The notes beneath the pieces were generated by a model, which was not told the DNA's origin, ran no database searches, and saw only the letters and a list, made by a program, of their open reading frames with translations. Below, one piece after another: positions 24,501-33,570 of a stretch of DNA of 64,000 bases. Each line of letters opens with the position of its first letter. Within the stretch, counting starts at the first letter, position 1. The translations under genes and the position numbers were made by a program. The stretch is from Absidia repens (Eukaryota; Mucoromycota; Mucoromycetes; Mucorales; Cunninghamellaceae). The stretch is from the NCBI GenBank assembly GCA_002105175.1, contig MCGE01000017.1, positions 496,001 to 560,000 on the forward strand, given 5' to 3'.

Positions 24501-25419
24501 ATGCCACTTGATATCGATGAACGCACCCATTTACTCAATAGTGATGATAGCGAAGGGCAGATATTGACAACGGCAGTGACTAGTGACAAGGAACATCGGA
24601 AGGAACGGGATTCAAAGGGATCGCTACTTATACGATTAGTGTTGATGCTACTCGCTGTGGTTATACTTTCGGTTCTTGCTAGGATTCCGTTATCAGTATT
24701 CTCTCTACATCCATTTTTTATGACAATCTTTGTTATACTTTTGACCGAAGGTAAGGCAAAGAACACCACGGAACGAGTTTAGAGGACGGATGACTTTTGA
24801 AATCAAGTACGTATCTCCAATCATTTTATTTAGGAATCGCCACATTGCAGCCGACTCACACCAAAAATGAAAAGCATCAAGGTCTGAAGCGACATGCTAT
24901 AATACAAATAGTTGCATTTCTCTTGGGACTTCTTGGATTCTCAGCAATATTCTATAATAAAGTAATCTCAAATAAAAGCCATTTTACATCGTAAGTGTGA
25001 TATCATATAAAAAAATAGGCATCGATTATTTTATTTGCATTGTGTGAGTGCTGACTTTTTTTTTTTATTTCATCTATGAAAAATCTAGGGGACATGGAAA
25101 ACTCGGTGTATCAGTAATTCTTTACCTGATTGCACAATTTCTTTTCGGTCTGGTATGTGCATATATCCCTGGATTAGCACCAGCAGTCAAGAAATTGTGG
25201 AAATATCATCGCTTGACAGGTTACATCTTCCTATCTTTAGTTTGGATCAATGTAATTCTCGGATTGCAAGCCGACTACATTGTGGATAATTCCTGGCTCA
25301 TTCCATCGTCCTTTCTATTGTCAAATTGGTCATTTTTAGTTGTAGTGTTTATTATTTTGGGTGTTGCCTTGCGCATTCGTCCTTATAAATTGAAAGGGCA
25401 GGTACAATTTTCACATTAA
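24501..25419 (+). CDS. Cytochrome b561-domain membrane protein
   Basis: Predicted trans-membrane haem-b electron carrier, possibly an ascorbate-dependent or ferric reductase. Three exons: 24501-24750, 24834-24990, 25089-25419; 245 residues. A polar ~55-residue cytosolic leader (MPLDIDERTHLLN) contains an ERTHLL dileucine-like signal, which could direct it to vacuole or endosome. Five or six hydrophobic helices follow. Conserved histidines expected as haem ligands are visible in LHPFFM, KHQGLKRHA, SGHGKLGV and KYHRLTGY, the spacing seen in CYB561D2-type proteins. No DOMON or reductase domain is attached. Membrane topology and acceptor are inferred. AATAAA at 25621. Confidence 0.82.
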
Positions 25420-25717
25420 ATTTTTTTTTATTTCATGAACTCCGCTTTTTTTTTTTTTTTTTTTTTTTGTACACGTGTGGGGAGACGTTATAGAATAGGT
25501 TTAAGAAATAAGATTAGGATGTTGATAACTGTTGTATTTGTGATGGCATCTAGTCTACTTTTGATATGACCTCTAGTTTACTTTTTATTTTATACTTTCA
25601 GTGAAATGGATGTAATAATAAATAAATAAGATTGGCATTTTTATCCCATGGGACAAAAAATCGTGTGCCCTATCACATCCGCCCCATCCCACTGTCCCAA
25701 CTGCCATCTTTTTGAAG

Positions 25718-25950
25718 AAAATAAGTGATACAATTGATATGGTTTTTATTTCATAAAATTTCAGGTCATTTTATGAGAAGATGAAGACATTTGAAGCTGT
25801 GGATAATTGAGACTGTGTGAAATGACAAATGTGAGAATAATTGGAAGATTCAGGGGTAAAAATAAATAAAGTGATAAGGCGGACACACAAATGATGAAAA
25901 TATAAATACTTTGATAAACGTATTGCTTATCAGGAGCCAGGAATACGACA
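25718..25950 (-). repeat. Diverged solo LTR relic, chromovirus (family 1) type
   Basis: From AATAAGTGATACAATTGATA through AGGGGTAAA to GGAGCCAGGAATACGACA it aligns, with many changes, to the LTR of the intact element at 31170-36778. The far end (TGAAATGGATG-like string near 25602) may be the original terminus separated by ~90 bp of unrelated sequence. It is older than the other family 1 copies. Confidence 0.6.
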
Positions 25951-26021
25951 AGAATGGTCTGTCGAATAGCCTAGCGCAATAAAATAATTTGCCGAATAGT
26001 GTACCGTAATAGAATAGTATG

Positions 26022-26340
26022 TGTGATGAATACGAGACTTGATAAAGTAACTTTATTATAAAAAATGATAATGAGGAAGAAGCCGGAAAAACCCAGTGGG
26101 TAAAAAAAACCTTGCTCTTTTTTTAAAAAAAAAGTAAAACTGAGAATAAAAAAGTCATAGTCCAGTAATTAGATTCTACTAATAAAAAAAAATTTAAATA
26201 CTAGCTATCAGTGTTGTGAAATTGAAATCCCGTTCAGGTACAAAAATAAGAATAGATTTTTTGTGTCAAATGTGGGAGCACCCACATTTACTATTTTTTT
26301 TATTTTCACTTTTTACTTCTAATACCTAATAAACACCACA
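26022..26340 (-). repeat. Solo LTR, family 2, with target duplication GTATG
   Basis: 319 bp starting TGTGATGAATACGAG and ending AATAAACACCACA. It is flanked by direct repeats GTATG at 26017-26021 and 26341-26345. It is the reverse complement of the solo LTR at 37065-37401, with scattered changes and small indels. A palindrome TGTGGGAGCACCCACA (26270-26285) is conserved in both. The strand is given relative to the other copy; transcription direction is unknown. Confidence 0.8.
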
Positions 26341-26765
26341 GTATGTAAAATAGCCTGTCACAGTAGTATAGCATTGTCATCCATTGTTCATTGCAAAATA
26401 AAAAAGCGTTTATTGAATCATGATACTGTAGTCAATACTATACTAAAAAGAAAGAAGATGTAAATAGAGGCCGCTAATAGTAGTTGAGAGAGGTACTAGT
26501 CTAGATGAACGGTGTAGAAGAAGGAACGATGTCAAATAAAAAAAAGGGATCTCTAAAAGGGATCTCTAAAAGGGATCTCTAAAAGGGATCTCCAAACTTC
26601 TAATGAAGTTTAAACACACATCATTGAAGCAAATACACATTTTTTCAAACCAAGACATGTTGTTTCTCAATCAAAGTCAAGTTTTATTGAAGCCGAAGCA
26701 GACGTTTTATTGAAGAAAAGAGACATACTAAGCTAATCAAGACATTTCCCCCAGATCCTATTGAG
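26341..26765 (-). repeat. Complex repeat H, truncated inverted copy
   Basis: Reverse complement of 27580-27930: shares GGATGGCAAAGC-like, AATAAAAAAGC, GCCGCTAATAGTAGTTGAGAGAGG and GAAGAAGGAACGATG strings. It contains four tandem 13-bp units of the type GGGATCTCTAAAA (26546-26592) and two TTTTATTGAAG blocks (the AATAAA module on the minus strand). Broken off at about 26760 before the conserved core. Confidence 0.65.
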
Positions 26766-27950
26766 GTAGACTATTCGACAAACTATTCTATTGCGGTACA
26801 CTGTCTGTGTTTAATGGAGGGGTTTACTATTTTTTTATTGGTCTGGAAAGCCTATAGTAGGTATTACTACTTTTGGAAGACTCTCCCAGCGCTTTTTTAG
26901 CGGACTTATATGTTTTTTTTAGCGGTATGGAGGGGTTTTTCTGTGTGTGTATCGGGATATTGGAGGAAAAAAAAGAAAAGGTATGAGTAGAAGGAGCAAG
27001 TCACTATAAAGCGGATCCAAGCAAACGTGGATGTCCAAGTATGTGTGTGGTTGAATGGTGGGCAATAATGTAGAGGCGGTTATTATGGCTGTAGGCTTTA
27101 GCTGTGAGCTTATAGGCATAAACTTTAGAGCATTGTGCAATTAATTGTATGAGAGATGGATGGTTGGTTTGGTGGCAAAAAATGATTGTATAATATTTCT
27201 AAAGATGCATGGAAAATTTGAAGTTGAACGGTTTCGTAGTTCGTTTTATATAAAGCGAAGAAGAGTATATTGCAGGTTAATTGGATTTTGCAGGCTGTAA
27301 AGCCAGATGGGTGTGAATTCAACCGCCGCCGCCGGCAGTCTGGATTGTTGATCCAAAAAAAAAAAAAAAATGGGAGCGCAAATCCAAAAAAAAAAAAAAA
27401 AGACAAGTCAACGGGAATGAGCCAACATCTATTCACTGTTTTTGGCTCATTGTGGACCTGGTGGCCTCGGCTTTCTGTTAGAAATAGTTTAGAAGGGTTT
27501 TAGAAAAGGGATTGCAAGAGACATGGGGAAACCCTTTCATTTTGATTGTAGAATCTTGGGGAAATGACTTGATTAGCTTAGTACATGTATATGTCTCTTT
27601 TCTTCAATAAAACATATCTCTGCTTCATTAAACCTTGTCTTTGTTTGAAATAAATGTTTGTTTAAGCTTCATTAGAAGTTTGGAGATCCCCTTTTATAGA
27701 GATCCCTTTTAGAAATCCCTTTTTTATCGTACATCGTTCCTTCTTCTACACCATTCATCAAGTTTAGCATCTCTCTCAGCTACTATTAGCGGCCCCCTAT
27801 TTTTACATCTTCTTTCCTATTAGTATAGTATTGACTACGTATCATTATTCAATAAAAGCTTTTTTATTTTGCAATGAACAATGGATGGCAAAGCTATTCT
27901 ACTGTGACAGGCTATTGTACATACTATTCTACTGTGATAGACTATTCTAT
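26766..27950 (+). repeat. Complex repeat H, copy 2 (tandem with copy 3)
   Basis: About 1.2 kb running from CTATTGCGGTACACTGTCTG to AATGAACAATGGATGGCAAAG. Includes CCGCCGCCGCCGGCAG (27323-27338), two A-runs, the conserved core ATGGGGAAACCCTTTCAT (27522-27540), GATTAGCTTAGTACATG, CTTCAATAAAACATATCTC and the 13-bp GGGATCTCT-type units. The same order recurs in 27951-30630, giving a direct tandem duplication. No ORF is shared between copies. Confidence 0.7.
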
Positions 27951-30630
27951 TGCGGTACACTGTCTGTGTTTGATGGGGGTTTTTTTATTATTATTTATCT
28001 ATTGGTTTGGAAAGCCTATAGCAGGTATTACTACTTTTGGAAGGCTCCCCGGCGCTTTTTTAGCGGATTTCTATGTTTTTTTAGCGGTATGGAGGGGTAT
28101 TTCTGTGTGTGTATGGGAATATTGGATGGGGAAAAAAAAATGGTATGAGTAGAAGGAGTATGTGACTAGAAAGCGGATCCAAGCAAACGTGGATGTCCAA
28201 GTATGTGTGTGGTTGAGCATATAAAAAGTACAATATTTCCACTTCAAGGAGTATATAAAAATACAATATTTCCACTTCAAGGAGTACATAAAAAGTACAA
28301 TATTTCCACTTCAAGGAGTATATAAAAATACAATATTTCCACTTCAAGGAGTACATAAAAAGTACAATATTTCCACTTCAAGGAGTATATAAAAATACAA
28401 TATTTCCCCTTCAAGGAGTACATAAAAAGTACAATATTTCCACTTCAAGTAGCATATAAAAAGTACAATATTTCCGCTTCAAGTAGCATATAAAAAGTAC
28501 AATATTTCCACTTCAAGTAGCATATAAAAAGTACAATATTTCCGCTTCAAGTAGCATATAAAAAGTACAATATTTCCACTTCAAGGAGTATATAAAAATA
28601 CAATATTTCCACTTCAAGGAGTACATAAAAAGTACAATATTTCCACTTCAAGTAGCATATAAAAAGTACAATATTTCCACTTCAAGGAGTATATAAAAAG
28701 TACAATATTTCCACTTCAAGTAGCATATAAAAAGTACAATATTTCCACTTCAAGGAGTATATAAAAAGTACAATATTTCCACTTCAAGTAGCATATAAAA
28801 AGTACAATATTTCCACTTCAAGTAGCATATAAAAAGTACAATATTTCCACTTCAAGGAGTATATAAAAATACAATATTTCCACTTCAAGGAGTATATAAA
28901 AATACAATATTTCCACTTCAAGGAGTACATAAAAAGTACAATATTTCCACTTCAAGTAGCATATAAAAAGTACAATATTTCCACTTCAAGGAGTATATAA
29001 AAAGTACAATATTTCCACTTCAAGTAGCATATAAAAAGTACAATATTTCCACTTCAAGGAGTATATAAAAAGTACAATATTTCCACTTCAAGTAGCATAT
29101 AAAAAGTACAATATTTCCACTTCAAGTAGCATATAAAAAGTACAATATTTCCACTTCAAGGAGCATATAAAAAGTACAATATTTCCACTTCAAGTAGCAT
29201 ATAAAAATACAATATTTCCACTTCAAGGAGTATATAAAAAGTACAATATTTCCACTTCAAGGAGTATATAAAAAGTACAATATTTCCACTTCAAGTAGCA
29301 TATAAAAAGTACAATATTTCCACTTCAAGGAGTATATAAAAAGTACAATATTTCCACTTCAAGGAGCATATAAAAAGTACAATATTTCCACTTCAAGGAG
29401 TATATAAAAAGTACAATATTTCCACTTCAAGTAGCATATAAAAAGTACAATATTTCTACTGGGCAATAATGTAGAGGCGGTTATTATGGCTGTAGGTTTT
29501 AGCTGTGAGCTTATAGGCGTAAACTTTAGAGCATTCTATAATTAATTGTATGAGAGATGGATGGTTTGTTTGGTGACAAAAAATGATTGTATAATATTTC
29601 TAAAGATGCATGGAAAATTTGAAGTTTAACGGTTTCGTAGTTCGTTTTATATAAAGCGAAGAAGAAAATATTGCACGTTAACTCGATTTTGCAGGCTGTA
29701 AAGCCAGTGTGTGAATTCAACCGCCGCCGGCAGCAGCCTGGATTGTTGATCCAAAAAAAAAAATGGGAGCGGAAATCCAAAAAAAAAAAAAAAAAAAAAA
29801 GACAAGTCAACGGGAATGAGCCAACATCTGTTCACTGTTTTTGGCTCATTGTGGACCTGGTGGTTTTGGCTTTCTGTTTAGAAATAGTTTAGAAGGGTTT
29901 TAGAAAAGGGATTTCAAGAAGCATGGGGAAACCCTTTCATTTTGATTCTAGAATCTTGGGGAAATGTCTTGATTAGCTTAGTACATGTATATGTCTCTTT
30001 TCTTCAATAAAACATATATCTGCTTCCTTAAACCTTGTCTTTGTTTGAAATAAATGTTTGTTTAAGCTTCATTAGAAGTTTGGAGATCGCCATTTATAGA
30101 GATCCCTTTTAGAAATCCCTTTTTTATCGTACATCGTACATCGTTCCTTCTTCTACACCATTCATCTAGATTCGCACCTCTCTCAGCTACTATTAGCGGC
30201 CCCCCTATTTTTACACCTTCTTTCCTTTTAGTATAGTATTGACTACAGTATCATGATTAATAAAAGCTTTTTTATTTTGCAATGAACAATGGATGGCAAA
30301 GCCATTCTACTGTGGTAGACTAATCTGCATACTAATGAACATACTATTATACTGTTCTACATACTATTCTTGTTTGGTAGTGTATCCCTATAGTATGGTG
30401 ATCTATTTTCTGAACCAATTTCGTACGGTAAATGCCTCTACATGCTATAATGTTGTAAGCAATACTAAAGCATAGAGGCTTGTTATTATGGCTGTAGACT
30501 TTCCCTCCTTTGGATTTGTTTGTTGACGGGCCATTCGATTTTTTGTGACGGGATTGAAAATCGAAGCCCGCTCCGCCTGAATTGTTTTTCAAGCGGCATC
30601 CCCAATTTTCTCTCTCTCTTTCTCTTTCTC
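27951..30630 (+). repeat. Complex repeat H, copy 3, carrying a minisatellite
   Basis: Second tandem copy: starts CTATTGCGGTACACTGTCTG, with the core at 29922-29940, AATAAA blocks at ~30005, and a unique-looking tail to 30630 that matches the inverted copy at 40028-40410. Between GTGTGTGGTTGA and GGGCAATAATGTAG it contains a ~1.24 kb minisatellite; copy 2 has only five bases (ATGGT) at that point. The relic LTR at 30639 interrupts the right end. Confidence 0.7.
28216..29459 (+). repeat. ~34-bp minisatellite array (about 36 units)
   Basis: Head-to-tail units built on GTACAATATTTCCACTTCAA followed by one of a few linkers (GTAGCATAT, GGAGTATAT, GGAGTACAT) and an A5 run; 33-bp units lack one G. 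Substitutions inside the core are rare. The variants are not random: stretches alternate GGAGTATAT and GGAGTACAT at the left end and GTAGC/GGAGT types to the right, suggesting amplification of multi-unit blocks. There are no unique spacers and no neighbouring cas genes, so this is not CRISPR. Confidence 0.9.
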
Positions 30631-30638
30631 TTTCTTTC

Positions 30639-31169
30639 TGTCGTATTCCTGGTTCCTGATTAACAATATTTACAGTATGTCAAAGTATCTATATCATCAT
30701 CATTTGTCATCATCCAACATATCAGGCACGCGGTTGTTGTATTTGTGATACCCAAACCTATTTCCCATCTTTGACATCTTTATTTATTTATAGCCCGCTC
30801 CGCATTTCTTTCACTTTGACATTTTGGCAGGTACTACCCTATAACTTATTTTATTCATACTTCATCACCCGCTAAATTACTTTCCCATCATTACTTCAGA
30901 TTATCCCAATTTGTAACTGTCGTATTTGTCATCTGTCACTAATCATTTCCCACACTATCACACTTGTCATTCCTATACAGGTATAAAACACAGCCTCGAG
31001 TATCCACTACTTAGGCATATATACTTATATCTACAGATAACCAACTTTCCATAGCCTCAAATTACCATTCTTCGACCATATCCACAGCCACAACTAGCAC
31101 AGCCTTCTTTTTCCCATTTTATTATAAAAACCCTTCCTCATTTTATTTAATAAAAACCATATCTGTTAT
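30639..31169 (+). repeat. Older LTR relic interrupted by the chromovirus (left part)
   Basis: Begins TGTCGTATTCCTGGTTCCTG, the terminus of family 1 LTRs in plus orientation, and ends ...AAAAACCATATCT at the insertion point. It continues after the element at 36784 (ATCACTTATTTCTTATAACG) to about 36844 (ATTTCA). It is opposite in orientation to the element that landed in it and longer than the young 323-bp LTR, so it is a related older subfamily. Confidence 0.65.
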
Positions 31170-31492
31170 TGAAATGGATGGAAGATAATAAAAAGACAAG
31201 AGTAAAATAAGTGATACAATTGATATGGTTTTTATTTAATTGATAAAATGTCAAGTCTTTTTATAATAAAATGAAGATATTTGTGGCTGTGGATGGGAGC
31301 ATGATAACGGTGTATTTGAGACTACGGATAGTTGAGGCTGTGTGCTATCTGATGTGTTGAATGACAAGTGTGAGAATAAGTGGGGAATTCAGGGGTAAAA
31401 AATAGAGTGAAGAGATAAGTCGGATATACAAATGATGATGGCATAGATGCTTTTGATGTAAATATTGCTAAGCAGGAACCAGGAATACGACA
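31170..31492 (-). repeat. 3' LTR of the chromovirus
   Basis: 323 bp, plus-strand ends TGAAATGG...TACGACA. Nearly identical to 36456-36778. Confidence 0.92.
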
Positions 31493-31638
31493 TAACCCTC
31501 TTCCAGGTTCTTGAGACCGCTTGTTTGAGTTAGGTATTCATGGTGTATAGAGATGTAGGTTGAAGAAATGAAGGAAGAAAGGAAAAGTAGTATGCATTTT
31601 TTTTTTTTTTTTTTTTCTTTGCGCCTTCTGGCGGGATT

Positions 31639-33570
31639 TTAATTTCGTCTTTTGTTTGACTTGTATTTTTGGTTTGCATACATTTTTCTTTTCTGTGGCG
31701 GCATTTGTTTATTTAGCGCTTCTTCACTTTTTTTTATGTTTTCTCTATTTTCCCAGTATTTGTCTATAGCATCCTGTGCGTTGATATCCTGTGCTTTTAC
31801 CCATTGGTTGTGTTCATCTGAATAACCTTCCCAACGTACCATATATTGACGATGTCTGGGTGTGCCCTTGTGATCTACTATGTCTTTGACTTCGTATACT
31901 TCAGCATCGACGTTGCTTTCATCTTGCGAGATTGCTTTCAACTCGGATGGTACATAGTTGCGTGTTGTTAGGTCGCCAGCCATGTCTTTTAGAAGGTAAT
32001 TACCTTGTGTTGTTTTTTGCATGACTTCATATGGACCGTCATATACGGGTGCTAATTTATTTGCTCTTGTAGGTAACTTTGCCACGACGTAACTGCCGAT
32101 CGGAAAGTCTACGATTCTATGCGTTCTGTCAAAGACGTCCTTTTGATTCTGTACAGCGTTATCAGTCTTTTCTCGAATGGCTGGAAATACTATATTGGCC
32201 ATGTAGTCGAGGCGTTCTATTAACTCATCGTATGTCATTGGTCTTTTGATGGTGTTATCGGCGTTGTCTTTTGTAAGTACATATGGCGTGGTCATGTGTC
32301 TGGCAAACATGAGTGTGAAGGGTGGTGTTTGAAGGCGTGGTGAAACCTTGTGGTTTATAGCTAACTGTACATTTGGTACGTACCAATCCCAATCTTTTCT
32401 AGTGCCTTGTTTTTCTTTGTTTAACAACTGTTTGGCTGTTTGTACGTATCTTTCAGCAAGTCCATTGCCTCTTGGATGATATGGTGTGGAAAATCGACGA
32501 TCAATTCCCATGGCTTTATGCAACTTTTCGAAGAAATGATTTTTGAATTCGGTACCATTATCCGATTGTACGATGCTAGGGTAGCCAAAGTCACCGAATA
32601 CCTGGATGAGTGTATGTATGATGGTGTCAGATTTTTTATCAGGTAATGCTCTGAGTATGACGAAGCGTGTGCAAACATCTACCATGACTAACAGATATGT
32701 ATTTCCTTTTAGTGAAACTGTAAAGGGTCCTGTTAAGTCGATTGACCAATGTTCACCTGGTAAGTAGGCGTATATTGGACGAAGTGGATTGTATCCTTTC
32801 TTTGCGATGTTGTATTGCTGGCAAGCGGTACATTGTTGGACGATTTCTAATGCTTCTTTCTTTAGGTTTGTCCAACTCAATCCTTCATTGTGTGCTGCCT
32901 TTACGATAGCTTCTGCTCCGAAGTGTCCAAATTTGTGTATTCTTTGTAGGATCGACTTCTGTTCTTCAAGTGGAGGTGTGAAATAGTCATCCATCATTGA
33001 CTGTATAGCGCGAATGTGGTGATTCGATCTGACTACGCTATGTGGAACTCTTTGGTTGCTGGAACCGTTGGACGTTACCCTTGGTGTATTATTTTTATTT
33101 TTGTATTGCGGTGCAAGCTTACCCCCCGGGATCTCTTTGAACGGTGTTGCCAGACGTGAAAGGAGATCAGGAAAGATATTCAAGTCGCCAGGCTTATGGA
33201 TGATGGTGAACGAATAGTCCAGAATGGTATCCAGCCAGTTGATCATCATTGGCGAAGCTTGTTTTTGGGTATGAATGTAAGTAAGTGCACGATGGTCCGT
33301 GTAGAGTGTGAATGGAGTGCCCCATAGATATTTATGGAATTTTTTGAGGGCGAAAACGATTGCTAATAATTCCCTTTTATTTGTGCTGTAGTTACGTTCC
33401 GATGGCGACAGTGATCGTGCCATGTATCCGAGGAAACGTTCCTTGCCGTCAATGATTTGGTATAAGGCAGCACCTATTCCGTAATTGGATGCATCTGTGG
33501 CAACGTAGAATGGTTGGTCTGGATCAGGGAAGTGCAAAAGTGTATTACTTTGTAATTGTTGTTTGATCAT
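31639..33570 (-). CDS. Chromovirus pol, downstream frame: RNase H, integrase, chromodomain
   Basis: 643 residues from the first ATG, but the frame is open further upstream and carries conserved reverse transcriptase residues (EWT...), so the ATG at 33570 is probably not the true start. Content: RNase H (DASNYGIGAAL, NYSTNKRELLAIVFAL, TDHRAL); integrase with HHCC zinc-binding region (HKFGHFG...CTACQ), the catalytic triad D (WSIDLTG), D (SDNGTEF) and E (GNGLAERYVQT); and a C-terminal chromodomain (YEVKDIVDHKG, YMVRWEGYSDEHNQWVKA), which tethers integration to chromatin marks in chromoviruses. It is in the -1 frame relative to the upstream ORF; the frames join at a slippery site at 33603-33609. 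Ends about 150 bp before the 3' LTR. Confidence 0.9.
   Translation of the reverse strand: MIKQQLQSNTLLHFPDPDQPFYVATDASNYGIGAALYQIIDGKERFLGYMARSLSPSERNYSTNKRELLAIVFALKKFHKYLWGTPFTLYTDHRALTYIHTQKQASPMMINWLDTILDYSFTIIHKPGDLNIFPDLLSRLATPFKEIPGGKLAPQYKNKNNTPRVTSNGSSNQRVPHSVVRSNHHIRAIQSMMDDYFTPPLEEQKSILQRIHKFGHFGAEAIVKAAHNEGLSWTNLKKEALEIVQQCTACQQYNIAKKGYNPLRPIYAYLPGEHWSIDLTGPFTVSLKGNTYLLVMVDVCTRFVILRALPDKKSDTIIHTLIQVFGDFGYPSIVQSDNGTEFKNHFFEKLHKAMGIDRRFSTPYHPRGNGLAERYVQTAKQLLNKEKQGTRKDWDWYVPNVQLAINHKVSPRLQTPPFTLMFARHMTTPYVLTKDNADNTIKRPMTYDELIERLDYMANIVFPAIREKTDNAVQNQKDVFDRTHRIVDFPIGSYVVAKLPTRANKLAPVYDGPYEVMQKTTQGNYLLKDMAGDLTTRNYVPSELKAISQDESNVDAEVYEVKDIVDHKGTPRHRQYMVRWEGYSDEHNQWVKAQDINAQDAIDKYWENRENIKKSEEALNKQMPPQKRKMYANQKYKSNKRRN

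Noticed and set aside
28071..28356. ORFs reading repeated YSLKWKYC/LLEVEILYF peptides
   Set aside because: Translation of the 34-bp minisatellite; frames change with the one-base unit variants.
28216..29459. CRISPR array
   Set aside because: Eukaryotic context, no unique spacers between repeats, unit length variation by one base and no cas genes.
26341..30630. H repeats as a classical LTR retrotransposon or TIR transposon
   Set aside because: No TG...CA pair with target duplication, no terminal inverted repeats and no coding region could be found; left as unclassified complex repeats.
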